This document shows positions 1-8,025 of a DNA stretch of 64,000 nt, piece after piece (within the stretch, counting starts at the first letter, position 1; each line of letters begins with the position of its first letter). The DNA is taken from the NCBI RefSeq assembly GCF_003931565.1, contig NZ_RRYI01000001.1:806001-870000 (forward strand), written 5' to 3'. The position numbers were made by a program, and so were the translations under genes. The stretch comes from Caulobacter sp. 602-1 (lineage in GTDB: Bacteria; Pseudomonadota; Alphaproteobacteria; Caulobacterales; Caulobacteraceae). The notes under the pieces were generated by a model that had not been told where the DNA came from, made no database searches, and was given only the letters and a program-made list of their open reading frames with translations.

Positions 1-179
1 CCCAAGGCCTGGAGGATGCGCGCGGCTTCCTCGACCAGCAGCCGGCTGAAGGAGCGCTCCCGCAGAGAGCCGTACAGCAGCAGGATGCGGGGCGGGTGGA
101 CGGCGGGGGTCGCCACCGCGAGCCGGCTTTGATCGACCTGGGCGAGGAACTTAGGGTCGAGGGCGGGAAACTCGGTCAC
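1..179 (-). CDS. arsH: ArsH organoarsenical oxidase / NADPH-dependent FMN reductase, N-terminal part
   Basis: Only the first 59 residues are in the window; the gene runs off the left edge. The reading starts at GTG (177-179) with a GGAG Shine-Dalgarno six bases upstream. The fragment contains [16 protein letters not shown], the flavin-phosphate-binding loop typical of ArsH flavodoxin-like proteins, after a poorly conserved N-terminal arm. Known ArsH proteins use NADPH and FMN to oxidise trivalent methylarsenicals to the less toxic pentavalent form in the cytoplasm. The gene is divergent from arsR across about 55 bp, which fits ArsR-controlled expression of both arms. A generic NADPH:FMN reductase is the alternative, but the arsenic neighbours favour ArsH. 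Confidence 0.85.
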   Translation of the reverse strand, partial: MTEFPALDPKFLAQVDQSRLAVATPAVHPPRILLLYGSLRERSFSRLLVEEAARILQAL

Positions 180-234
180 GGGCGACTCCAAACAGCGTCA
201 TTGAACTGTCTAATAATTCGATCATATTGGAAAT
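180..234. promoter_or_regulatory. divergent arsH/arsR control region
   Basis: This AT-rich 55 bp separates the two divergent arsenic transcripts. A perfect 6-bp inverted repeat CATATT-GGA-AATATG (223-237) runs into the arsR start codon. TTGAAC (201-206) lies 16 bases before CATATT and could form a -35/-10 pair. The repeat is a candidate ArsR operator or -10 region; which role it has is inference. Confidence 0.45.
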
Positions 235-606
235 ATGGAATCGAAAGCCGCTGTCAACATGCTCTCCGCCCTGGGCCATGACGGGCGCCTGGCGATCTTC
301 CGCCTGCTGGTGAAGGCCGGCCCGGTCGGGATCGCCGCGGGCGACATCGCCCGGACGCTGGACGTCCTGCCCAACAGCCTGTCGGCCAATCTCAACGTCC
401 TGTCGCACGCCGGCTTGATCACGTCCCGGCGCGAGGGCCGGTCGATCATCTATTCGGCGGATTTCGGCGCGATGAGCGGTCTGCTCGGCTTTCTGATGGA
501 GGACTGCTGCGACGGCGCCCCCCAGATCTGCGCCCCGCTGGGCGCGATCGTCGCCAGGGCCGAGGCCTGCGACGGAACCTGTCTCACGGAAAAGGAGCCT
601 GCATGA
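235..606 (+). CDS. arsR: ArsR-family arsenic-responsive repressor
   Basis: A 123-residue winged-helix regulator. Residues about 8-80 form the ArsR helix-turn-helix: ALGHDGRLAIFRLL opens the domain and a recognition-helix segment LPNSLSANLNVLSHAGL follows. There is no ELCVC-type metal box in the DNA-binding helix. The cysteines lie at the C-terminus (EDCCDGAPQIC and EACDGTC), as in ArsR variants that bind As(III) through C-terminal thiols. The start ATG has no Shine-Dalgarno upstream and sits about seven bases after a possible -10 element, so the message may be leaderless. It is the first gene of arsR-arsC-aqpS-arsC, and its stop overlaps the next start (ATGA). Confidence 0.92.
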   Translation: MESKAAVNMLSALGHDGRLAIFRLLVKAGPVGIAAGDIARTLDVLPNSLSANLNVLSHAGLITSRREGRSIIYSADFGAMSGLLGFLMEDCCDGAPQICAPLGAIVARAEACDGTCLTEKEPA

Positions 607-1136
607 GCACCGAGCATCGCCCGATGAACGTCCTCTTCCTCTGCACCCACAACTCGGCGCGTTCGATCATGGCCGAGTGCATCATGAACCGCGTCGGCGC
701 GGACCGCTTCAAGGCCTATTCGGCGGGTTCGATGGCCAGCGGCGTCGTCAATCCTCACGCGATCAATCTCCTCAAGCACCTGAACTACAAGACCGACGAC
801 CTTCGCTCGAAGAACTGGGACGAGTTCTCGCTGGCGAACAATCCCGAGGCCCCGGAACTGGATTTCGTGTTCACCGTCTGTGACAACGCCGCTGGCGAGG
901 TCTGTCCGATCTGGCCCGGCCAGCCGATGAGCGCCCACTGGGGCATCCCCGACCCGAGCCAAGCGACGGGCTCCGAGGCCGAGATCGCCCTGGCCTTCGC
1001 CGACGCCTACCGCCAGCTCAACAATCGCATCACCCTCTTCTGCGCCTTGCCGATGAACGCCCTGGACCGCCTGTCGCTGCAGCGCCGCCTGGACGAGATC
1101 GGCCGGACCACGCTCGCCGACGACCCGGCGGCCTGA
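603..1136 (+). CDS. arsC: arsenate reductase, low-molecular-weight protein tyrosine phosphatase type
   Basis: A 177-residue LMW-PTP-fold protein. The P-loop FLCTHNSARS (CX5R) near residue 14 carries the nucleophilic cysteine and binding arginine. Two further cysteines in TVCDNAAGEVCP fit the thiol relay known for this family, which reduces arsenate to arsenite and ends in a disulfide recycled by thioredoxin or glutaredoxin. HWGIPDP is the usual Asp loop. It is about 35 residues longer than the Staphylococcus enzyme, with the extra length after the IPDP loop (ALAFADAYRQLNNRI onward). It overlaps the arsR stop by 4 bp and precedes the aquaglyceroporin by 4 bp, so translational coupling is likely. 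Confidence 0.93.
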   Translation: MSTEHRPMNVLFLCTHNSARSIMAECIMNRVGADRFKAYSAGSMASGVVNPHAINLLKHLNYKTDDLRSKNWDEFSLANNPEAPELDFVFTVCDNAAGEVCPIWPGQPMSAHWGIPDPSQATGSEAEIALAFADAYRQLNNRITLFCALPMNALDRLSLQRRLDEIGRTTLADDPAA

Positions 1137-1140
1137 CCGG

Positions 1141-1815
1141 ATGGGGGAGTTCAGCGTCGCGCGCCGCCTGGTCGCGGAGGGCCTGGGGTCATCCCTGTTG
1201 CTGGCCGTGGTGGTCGGATCCGGGATCATGGGCGAGCGCCTGGCCGGCGGCAGCGTCGCCATCGCCCTGCTGGGCAACACCCTGGCGACAGGCGCGGCCC
1301 TGGTGGTGCTGATCGGCGTGTTCGGCCCGATCTCCGGGGCGCACTTCAACCCGGCGGTGACCCTGGTCGCGGCCTTGCGACGGGACCTGCCGTGGCGCTT
1401 GGCCCTGGCCTATCCGGTCGTCCAGATCGTCGGCGCCGTGCTGGGTGTCTGGGCCGCGCACGCCATGTTCGACGAGCCGATCGTCCAGGTGTCGACCAAG
1501 CTGCGGGCCGGCGGCGCCCAGGTCTTCGCCGAGGTCGTGGCGACCTTCGGCCTGGTGGCGACCATTCTGGGGACCGTGCGGTTCAGGCCGGATAGCACGC
1601 CGATGGCGGTTGGCCTTTACATCACCGCCGCCTACTGGTTCACCGCCTCGACATCCTTCGCCAATCCGGCGGTGACGCTGGCCCGAAGCCTGTCCAACAC
1701 CTTCGCCGGGATCGCGCCGTCCTGCGTCCCGGCCTTCATCCTCGCCCAGCTCGTCGGCGCGCTTCTCGCGGCCGGCGTCTTCGGCTGGCTCCTCCAGACG
1801 GACAAGACCCCATGA
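1141..1815 (+). CDS. aqpS: aquaglyceroporin AqpS-like arsenic channel
   Basis: A 224-residue MIP-family protein with six predicted membrane helices and both half-helix signatures: HFNPAVT near residue 65 and FANPAVTLARS near residue 178. In rhizobial ars operons AqpS takes the place of an ArsB pump. Arsenite made by ArsC leaves down its gradient, and methylated arsenicals can also pass. Location between two arsenate reductase genes, with overlaps on both sides, supports that role. No ArsB or Acr3 is visible in the window, although one could lie to the left. A glycerol or water channel is the alternative if the context is ignored. Confidence 0.9.
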   Translation: MGEFSVARRLVAEGLGSSLLLAVVVGSGIMGERLAGGSVAIALLGNTLATGAALVVLIGVFGPISGAHFNPAVTLVAALRRDLPWRLALAYPVVQIVGAVLGVWAAHAMFDEPIVQVSTKLRAGGAQVFAEVVATFGLVATILGTVRFRPDSTPMAVGLYITAAYWFTASTSFANPAVTLARSLSNTFAGIAPSCVPAFILAQLVGALLAAGVFGWLLQTDKTP

Positions 1816-2225
1816 GCGATACCGAATTTCCCGTCGTCGTCTTCCATAACCCGGCGTGCGGCACCTCGCGCAACGTCGTGGCCATGATCCGGGAGGCGGG
1901 CTACGAGCCCAAGGTCGTCGAATATCTCAAGGCGGGCTGGACCCACGACCAGCTGCGCGAACTGGCCGCCGAGGCCGGCCTGACCTTCCGCCAGCTGATG
2001 CGCGAGAAGGGGACGCCCGCCGCCGAGCTGGGACTGCTGGCCGAGGACGTGACCGAGGCGCGCATCCTGGACGCCATGGTCGAACATCCGATCCTCGTGA
2101 ACCGCCCGCTCGTCGTCACCCCCAAGGGCGTGAAGCTGTGCCGGCCGTCCGAGGTCGTGTTCGACCTTCTGGACCGCAAGCCCGCCAGCTTCACGAAGGA
2201 AGACGGCGAGGTCGTCACCCTCTGA
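1812..2225 (+). CDS. arsC: arsenate reductase, glutaredoxin-linked ArsC type
   Basis: A 137-residue thioredoxin-fold ArsC. HNPACGTSRN holds the catalytic cysteine near residue 15. NRPLVVTP and KLCRPSE carry the arginines that bind oxyanion in the Escherichia coli plasmid R773 enzyme. It should reduce As(V) to As(III) using glutathione and glutaredoxin. Its start overlaps the aqpS stop (ATGA). The family also includes YfgD/YffB-like proteins of unclear role, but the operon and conserved arginines point to arsenate. It is the second, unrelated arsenate reductase in this operon. Confidence 0.92.
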   Translation: MSDTEFPVVVFHNPACGTSRNVVAMIREAGYEPKVVEYLKAGWTHDQLRELAAEAGLTFRQLMREKGTPAAELGLLAEDVTEARILDAMVEHPILVNRPLVVTPKGVKLCRPSEVVFDLLDRKPASFTKEDGEVVTL

Positions 2226-2242
2226 CCGCCGCGCAAAAGAAA

Positions 2243-2266
2243 GGCCCCGGAGCGCGCTCCGGGGCC
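2243..2266. terminator. bidirectional hairpin terminator between ars operon and TonB receptor
   Basis: Perfect palindrome GGCCCCGGAGCG/CGCTCCGGGGCC with A-rich sequence on the left (AAAAGAAA), which becomes a T-tract on the minus strand. It sits between two convergent genes. Confidence 0.7.
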
Positions 2267-2312
2267 AGAAGAGTGTCCGGCCAGCGAGCCGGTCGGACGG
2301 GGGAGGAAACGC

Positions 2313-4613
2313 TTATTTCAGCTTGGCGCTGAGCGAGACGCCGACGATGCGGGGCTCGTTGTAGACGGCGGCCATGTAGTTCTCGATCACGCCCTTGAGG
2401 TTCTTCTCGTTCGTGATGTTGCGGCCGAACAGGGCGATCTCGTAGCCCTTGTCGAGGTTCTCGTAGCCCAGCTTCAGGCCGCCCTCGAAGCTGCCCTTGG
2501 AGTAGAACTCCTTGGTCTTGTAGAGCACGAAGTTGGTGTAGCCCTGGACGTTCCAGTCGGTGGCCACGAACACGCGGCCGGCGTCGCCGACCGGGATGTC
2601 GTAGCGGCCCGTGAAGTTCAGGTTGTACTTCGGGGCGTTCGGCAGTGGCTGGCCGTCGATCTGGGCGAAGGTGTTGTTCCCCACCTTGATCGTCGGGTTT
2701 TCGACCGTGCAGACCACCACGCCGTTCAGCGCGCAGACCTGGGCGTAGACGCGCTTGTCCTTGATCTCGCTGTGCAGGTAGCTGGCGCCGGCCGTCAGCA
2801 GCAGGTTGCGGACCGGACGCCACTCGAGGTCGGCCTCGACGCCGTAGGCCTGGGCCTTGTCGGCGTTGAACAGCACGCCGTTGCCGTTGCTGTCGTTGCC
2901 GTTCAGCTGGATGTCCTTGACCTCATAGGTGAAGGCCGAGGCGTTCAGGCGCAGGGTGTTTTCGAGCAGGAAGCTCTTGAAACCGACTTCGTACGACTGG
3001 ATCGTTTCGGAGTCGGCCGTGGTGAAGTCGGCGTTGAACACCGCCGAGCGGCCCTGGATGGTCGGGCCGCGGAAGCCCTTGGCCGCGCGGGCGTAGACGC
3101 TGACGTCCGGATTGACCTGGTAGTTGGCCGACAGGTCCCAGCTGACCTGCTCGTCGGCCATCCGCACGTAGCGGCGGCCGCCGTAGGTCGACACGTTGGC
3201 GGCGTTGTTCGAGGTCTTCACCAGGACGGTCTTCTTGGCGTCGTAGGTGTCGCGCAGGCCGCCCGTGATCGTCAGGGCATCGGTCAGACGGTAGCTGACC
3301 TGGCCGAACACCGCCCACGAGGTGTTCAGGTTGTTCAGACGCACCCAGTTGTTGGGGTTGTAGCCGGCCGAGGTCGGCAGCAGGAAATAGCCGCGCTGAT
3401 AGAAGTCGGTGGTGTCGCGCGAGTCGAAGTACAGGCCGCCGACCTGCCACTTCAGCTTGCCTTCGCCGTTGCTGGCCAGGCGGATTTCCTGGGTCAGCTG
3501 GTCGAGGTCGCGGATCTGGCCCATCGACTGGCCGAAGCCATTCGGGACGCCGTTGACCGGGAAGTTGGCCGCCGCGCCGCCGTCGGTGTCGCCACGGCTG
3601 TAGCCGCTGGTCGACTCATAGGCGCTGATCGAGGTCAGGGTGACCGGACCGAAGTCGTAGTCGACATGGGCCGAGGTCCCGTAGGTGTCGTAGGCCTGCG
3701 GGTTGTTGTTGGCCTCGTCCAGGGCGACCTGGTCGCGCGGCGCGCTGCTCTTGTTCGAACCCTTGGTCAGGGCCTGGCGCAGGAACAGGGTCGAGGTGCC
3801 CTTGTAGTTGCGGGCGTGGGCCGAGACCAGGACCGACAGCTTGTCGTTCGGCTTGGCCAGCACCTGGATGCGGGCGTCCTTCTCGTCAAAGCCGCCCATG
3901 GCGTTCTTCTCGGGCGTCTTGGTGCCGTCGGCGCTGGCGCCGGCATAGGTGTTGTCCACGTAGTCGTCGCGGTGCTGGTACAGCACCGAGGCGCGGAACA
4001 TCAGGCCTTCGGCCAGCGGGCCGCCGACGCCTCCGTCGAAGGTGGTCGTGCCGTAGGTGCCGTACGAGGCCGAGAAGCGGGCGTTGAAGTCCTCGCTCGG
4101 CTTGATGGTGTCAAACTTGACGATGCCGGCGGTGGTGTTGCGGCCGAACAGCGAGCCTTGCGGACCGCGCAGCACTTCCACCTGGCCGATGTCGAACAGC
4201 GGGTTCGACTTCAGGACCACGTGCTCCATGATCACGTCGTCATGGATGATCGACACCGGCTGCGAGGCGCCGAGGTAGAAGTCGATGTTGCCGAGGCCGC
4301 GGATGTAGAAGCGCGGGAAGATCCGGCCCGTGGTGGTCTCGGCGTAGAAGCTGGGGACCTTGCCCGACAGGGCCAGGATGTCGCTGCCGTCGGCGGTGAT
4401 GGCGCGCAGCTGCTCGCCGGCCACGGCGGCCACCGACAGCGGCACCTTCTGCAGGTTTTCCGAGCGGCGCTCGGCGGTGACGACGATCTCGTCCAGCGCC
4501 GTCGAGGCGGCATCGGCCGGAGCGGCCGACTGGGCGTGGGCGGCGCCGGCGATCAGGGTCGCGGCGGCCGCGCCCAGAAGCAGGGCGAGCTTGTTGGTTT
4601 GGGGAGTACGCAT
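2313..4613 (-). CDS. TonB-dependent outer-membrane receptor
   Basis: A 766-residue receptor. A cleavable signal peptide ends near AAHAQ (about residue 28). A TonB-box-like segment DEIVVTAERR is near residue 41, followed by the plug domain (about 50-165, including VEVLRGPQGSLFGRNTTAG) and a 22-strand barrel filling the rest. Such receptors import large or scarce solutes over the outer membrane using TonB energy. The plug resembles receptors linked to catabolic clusters more than siderophore receptors, but the ligand cannot be read from sequence. It is divergent from the dimethylformamidase-like gene across 361 bp. Whether it shares the palindromic operator at 4881 is unknown, since that site is nearer the other gene. 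Confidence 0.93.
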   Translation of the reverse strand: MRTPQTNKLALLLGAAAATLIAGAAHAQSAAPADAASTALDEIVVTAERRSENLQKVPLSVAAVAGEQLRAITADGSDILALSGKVPSFYAETTTGRIFPRFYIRGLGNIDFYLGASQPVSIIHDDVIMEHVVLKSNPLFDIGQVEVLRGPQGSLFGRNTTAGIVKFDTIKPSEDFNARFSASYGTYGTTTFDGGVGGPLAEGLMFRASVLYQHRDDYVDNTYAGASADGTKTPEKNAMGGFDEKDARIQVLAKPNDKLSVLVSAHARNYKGTSTLFLRQALTKGSNKSSAPRDQVALDEANNNPQAYDTYGTSAHVDYDFGPVTLTSISAYESTSGYSRGDTDGGAAANFPVNGVPNGFGQSMGQIRDLDQLTQEIRLASNGEGKLKWQVGGLYFDSRDTTDFYQRGYFLLPTSAGYNPNNWVRLNNLNTSWAVFGQVSYRLTDALTITGGLRDTYDAKKTVLVKTSNNAANVSTYGGRRYVRMADEQVSWDLSANYQVNPDVSVYARAAKGFRGPTIQGRSAVFNADFTTADSETIQSYEVGFKSFLLENTLRLNASAFTYEVKDIQLNGNDSNGNGVLFNADKAQAYGVEADLEWRPVRNLLLTAGASYLHSEIKDKRVYAQVCALNGVVVCTVENPTIKVGNNTFAQIDGQPLPNAPKYNLNFTGRYDIPVGDAGRVFVATDWNVQGYTNFVLYKTKEFYSKGSFEGGLKLGYENLDKGYEIALFGRNITNEKNLKGVIENYMAAVYNEPRIVGVSLSAKLK

Positions 4614-4974
4614 GGTGTTTTGAGAGACCCTCGTTCGCGGCCTTGATGGCCGTCTAAGACGCGCCGGCGGCGAGGAGACTCTCCCCGCGCCCTAGCGCTC
4701 AGGCGCTATAGCGGGAAATCGATGTCGGTTCAGTGAAGGATTACTTACTTTTGGCGGGGTGTGGCTTTGGCGCCAATGGGGGTGTCCAGCCGCGAGCGCT
4801 CAACAGGCCTGAAGCCTCGTCGACCGCGACCATGGCGGCGCCCTTCCTTGCTCGTCCCCGCTTGCGATTATTCCGAATAAGGTAGTAAAAACTACTCCAT
4901 GGCCCGGCGCCAAGCGCGGGCGCTTCCGGCGTCTCGTATCCGCGCGGCTTGGCCGGAGTTCAGAGGGGAACCGA
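4614..4974. promoter_or_regulatory. 361-bp divergent intergenic region
   Basis: No ORF with a credible start is seen. The region holds the promoters of the TonB receptor (leftward) and the dimethylformamidase-like gene (rightward). An AT-rich patch is at 4735-4755 and the regulon palindrome is at 4881-4896. GAGGGGA just before 4975 is the Shine-Dalgarno of the right-hand gene. Confidence 0.5.
4881..4896. promoter_or_regulatory. regulon palindrome, copy A
   Basis: GGTAGT-AAAA-ACTACT. Arms GTAGT/ACTAC are a perfect inverted repeat around a 4-bp spacer, 78 bp upstream of the dimethylformamidase-like gene. It matches copies at 7963, 12063, 13157 and 13297, and is proposed to bind the TetR protein encoded at 12393-13046. 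Confidence 0.6.
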
Positions 4975-6522
4975 ATGCTCGCTTGCTATACCGATCGCCT
5001 GAGCGTGCGCCCGGGCGAGCGCTTCGCCCTCCATGCCAGCGCCGAGAACGGTCCGTGCCGCCTGTCGATCGCCCGGATCGGCGCCGAGCGCCTGACGGTC
5101 CTGGAGCGCGACGACGTGCGCGTCGGCGATCATCCGGTTCCGGCCCACGCCGATCGCGACGGCTGCGGCTGGCCCGTCGCCCTTGAAATCGAGGTCGGCG
5201 AGGCATGGGCCTCGGGCTACTACGATATCGTCCTGACCGACGCGAGCGGCGGGGAGGCCCATCACTTCGTGGTCGTCAAGCCGCCGGTCGGCGTGCGTCG
5301 CTCGAGCGCCCTGATGGTGCTGTCGACCAACACCTACCAGGCCTACAACTACTGGGGCGGCGCCAACGCCTATTCGAACGTCTCGGGCCTGATGAGCGGG
5401 CAGGTTCCGTTCGCCCAGGCCATGGACCAGGCGATCGGCGTGCTGTCGACCCAGCGGCCGTTTCCGCCCCTGATCGTCGCGCCGCCGCCCAACCCGCCGC
5501 GCCTGATCAACCTGCGCAAGCGCGGGTTCGAGGAAGCCCCCTGGGCCTCAGACATGGCCTGGATGGTCGAGCATCGGGCCTCGCCCTACGACGGCTCGGC
5601 CGGCTTCCTGCACAAGTGGGAGCACGCCTTCGTGGCCTGGGCGGAGTCGAACGGCTACGTGCTGGACTTCGCCACCGACTACGACCTCGACGCCGAACAG
5701 GATCTCCTCGAAGGCTACGCGGCGGCGCTGTTCGTGGGCCACAGCGAATACTGGTCGGGCGGCCAGCGCGACCAGGTCGAGCGCTTCGTCGACGCCGGCG
5801 GCGCCGCCGCGATCCTGTCGGGCAACAGCTGCTTCTGGAAGGTGCGCTGGGAGAACGACGGCAAGACCTATGTCTGCCACAAGTGGAAGGGTTTCGAGGC
5901 CGAGGACGTCCCGCCCGAGAAGGCCACGCACCTGTGGTCGCACCCGGCCTTCCAGCGGCCCGAGGCCGCGCTGACGGGCCTGAGCTTCGTCTTCGCCGGC
6001 TATCATCGCCTGGGCATGTGCGTGTCGCGCGGCCAGGCCGGCTTCACGGTCTATGACGATCGCCACTGGGCCCTGGAGGGCTCGGACCTGTTCTACGGCG
6101 ACGTCATCGGCGGCGAGCTGCCGCTGATCGGCTACGAGAGCGACGGCTGCCGCTTCCAGTTCGGCGACGACGGCCTGCCCAAGGCCGTGCCGATGCTGGG
6201 CGTGCCGGAGACCCTGGAGATCATCGGCGTCGCGCCCTGCGCCTTCGGCGAGGAAGCCGGCCGCGGATACAATCCGATCATCCCGCCCGAGAAGCTGGAC
6301 GTGATCGCCCAGGTCACCTACGGCGACGCCGGCCCCGAGGCCCAGGCCAAGGTGCTGCGCGGCCATGCGGTGCTGGCCAGCTTCAAGCGCGGGAAGGGCG
6401 AGGTGTTCAACAGCGGCACCACCGAATGGGCTCACGGCCTGGCCGCGGGCGACCCGTTCATCGAGGTCATCACCCACAATGTCCTGCGGCGCTTCGGCGT
6501 CACCCGCGCCCCCTCGGCCTGA
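4975..6522 (+). CDS. N,N-dimethylformamidase beta-subunit-like protein
   Basis: A 515-residue protein matching the dimethylformamidase large-subunit C-terminal family. An N-terminal beta-rich domain covers about residues 1-105. The catalytic-like domain starts at STNTYQAYNYWGGANAYS and contains GHSEYWSGGQRDQVERFVDAGG, SGNSCFWKVRW and a late NSGTTEWAHGL. There is no signal peptide, so it should be cytoplasmic. Characterised members hydrolyse the amide of dimethylformamide with an iron bound by two Tyr and a carboxylate. Here the expected aromatic Tyr in the GNxxxW motif reads Phe, so the activity may differ. It starts at ATG behind GAGGGGA and ends at a strong terminator. The substrate is unknown; an amide within the compound taken up by this cluster is a guess. 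Confidence 0.75.
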   Translation: MLACYTDRLSVRPGERFALHASAENGPCRLSIARIGAERLTVLERDDVRVGDHPVPAHADRDGCGWPVALEIEVGEAWASGYYDIVLTDASGGEAHHFVVVKPPVGVRRSSALMVLSTNTYQAYNYWGGANAYSNVSGLMSGQVPFAQAMDQAIGVLSTQRPFPPLIVAPPPNPPRLINLRKRGFEEAPWASDMAWMVEHRASPYDGSAGFLHKWEHAFVAWAESNGYVLDFATDYDLDAEQDLLEGYAAALFVGHSEYWSGGQRDQVERFVDAGGAAAILSGNSCFWKVRWENDGKTYVCHKWKGFEAEDVPPEKATHLWSHPAFQRPEAALTGLSFVFAGYHRLGMCVSRGQAGFTVYDDRHWALEGSDLFYGDVIGGELPLIGYESDGCRFQFGDDGLPKAVPMLGVPETLEIIGVAPCAFGEEAGRGYNPIIPPEKLDVIAQVTYGDAGPEAQAKVLRGHAVLASFKRGKGEVFNSGTTEWAHGLAAGDPFIEVITHNVLRRFGVTRAPSA

Positions 6523-6552
6523 ACCGCGCCGTCGGGCGTTCCGTCGAAAAAG

Positions 6553-6579
6553 AAGGGCCCCTCGCCAGGAGGGGCCCTT
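6553..6579. terminator. bidirectional intrinsic terminator
   Basis: An 11-bp perfect stem AAGGGCCCCTC/GAGGGGCCCTT with a 5-base loop, an A-tract before it and TTTG after it, between convergent genes. A second 10-bp hairpin (GCGCCGCCAG/CTGGCGGCGC, 6623-6649) follows just before the aminotransferase stop. Confidence 0.8.
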
Positions 6580-6671
6580 TGTCATGGCGACGCGCGAACG
6601 AGGCCTGAACGCATCGCGCAGAGCGCCGCCAGGGCAAGTCTGGCGGCGCCGCGTCCAGGCGGGAAAGTCCG

Positions 6672-7946
6672 TCAGTCGACCATGGAATGCAGGAAGACCA
6701 GCTTCTCGACCGGCGGCAGGGGACCGGCGGCCTTCAGCAGCTTGAAGGCCTCGTCGCCGGCCTCGATCGTGTGATCGATGTCGGCGTCGGTCATGGCCGT
6801 GGTCATGAACATATTATGCCAGGGGTGGAAATAGACGCCGCGCTTGAGCAGGGCGTTGTTCCAGAAGTAGGCCTTGGCGCCGGTCGGGTCCTCGTCGAAC
6901 ATGATCAGCGGCAGCTGGGCCGGACCGGTCTGGCGCAGCGAGAAGCCGTGGCGGTCGGCCGCCTCGTCCAGGCCCGCGCGCAGGCGCTCGCCCAGGGCGA
7001 TGGTGCGCTCCAGGTAGTCGGTCTCGCGGATCAGCTTCATCGTCGCCAGGGAGGCGGCCATCGGCGCGGCCGAGAACCAGAACGAGCCGGTGGCGTAGAT
7101 GGTGGCGGCCGCGAAGCGGGCCTTGTCGGCGCCCAGCAGGGCCGAGATCGGATGGCCGTTGGCGATGGCCTTGCCCCAGGCCGACAGGTCCGGCTTGACC
7201 CCGACCAGCGACCAGCTGCAGTCGCGGGCCAGGCGGAAGCCGGCGCGGACGTCGTCGACGATCAGCAGCGCTTCGTGCTCATCGCACAGCGCCCGGGCCC
7301 GGCGGGCGTATTCTGGATCGGGCAGCTCCTGATCGACGAAGGTGTCGTGCTTGATGGGCGAGGCGAAGATCGCCGCCAGGTCCGAGCCGGCCGCCTTGAC
7401 CGCCGCCTCCAGGCTCTCGACGTTGTTGTACTCGTAGAACACCTGATTGGCGCGGTCGGCCTCGGTGACGCCGTTCTTCAGCGGCGTGCACCACGGCGCG
7501 GCGCCGTGATAGGCGCCCTTGGCCAGCACGATGGTGTTCTTCCGGGTGAAGTTGCGGGCGATCATCATCGCCATCGTCGTGGCGTCGGTGCCGTTCTTGC
7601 AGAACATCGCCCAGTCGGCGTGGCTGACCTGGGCGGTCATGGCCTCGGCCAGTTCGACCATGGCCTGGCCGGGACCGGTCATGGTGTCGCCCCGCTTCAT
7701 GCGCTCGACATAGGCCTGGTCGATGGCGGCGTTGCCGTAGCCGAACAGGTTGGGGCCGTAGCCGCACATGAAGTCGACATAGCGGTTGCCGTCGACGTCC
7801 CAGAGATAGGCGCCCTCGGCGCGGTCGAAGAACTGCGGGTAGTCGTCGGGCAGCAGCATGACCGACTGGTGGCCGTACATCCCATTGGGGATCACCGCCA
7901 TGGCGCGTTCCCGAAGCGCCGCATCCTTGCTGTTCGTCCAGGTCAA
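6672..7946 (-). CDS. class III PLP aminotransferase, glutamate-1-semialdehyde aminomutase-like
   Basis: A 424-residue fold-type I aminotransferase. GTDATTMAMMIAR binds the PLP phosphate (near residue 119), LIVDDVRAGFRL carries the Asp that pairs with the pyridine nitrogen (near 230), and SAWGKAIANG holds the Schiff-base Lys (near 258). It resembles HemL-like enzymes, but the cluster gives no sign of tetrapyrrole synthesis, so transamination of an amine in the imported compound is more likely (inference). The start is TTG with AAGGGG six bases upstream. It is divergent from the kinase gene, with regulon palindrome B between them. Confidence 0.8.
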   Translation of the reverse strand: MTWTNSKDAALRERAMAVIPNGMYGHQSVMLLPDDYPQFFDRAEGAYLWDVDGNRYVDFMCGYGPNLFGYGNAAIDQAYVERMKRGDTMTGPGQAMVELAEAMTAQVSHADWAMFCKNGTDATTMAMMIARNFTRKNTIVLAKGAYHGAAPWCTPLKNGVTEADRANQVFYEYNNVESLEAAVKAAGSDLAAIFASPIKHDTFVDQELPDPEYARRARALCDEHEALLIVDDVRAGFRLARDCSWSLVGVKPDLSAWGKAIANGHPISALLGADKARFAAATIYATGSFWFSAAPMAASLATMKLIRETDYLERTIALGERLRAGLDEAADRHGFSLRQTGPAQLPLIMFDEDPTGAKAYFWNNALLKRGVYFHPWHNMFMTTAMTDADIDHTIEAGDEAFKLLKAAGPLPPVEKLVFLHSMVD

Positions 7947-7962
7947 GTTCAGCCCCTTATAA

Positions 7963-7978
7963 GATAGTTTTGACTATT
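7963..7978. promoter_or_regulatory. regulon palindrome, copy B
   Basis: GATAGT-TTTG-ACTATT, inverted arms ATAGT/ACTAT with a 4-bp spacer, extended by partly symmetric AT flanks. It lies 16 bp from the aminotransferase start and 47 bp from the kinase start, so it can control both divergent transcripts. Confidence 0.65.
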
Positions 7979-8025
7979 ATAATGGCTGAGCCATATTGGC
8001 TGTCAATGCGTAGGGAGGACGCCGC

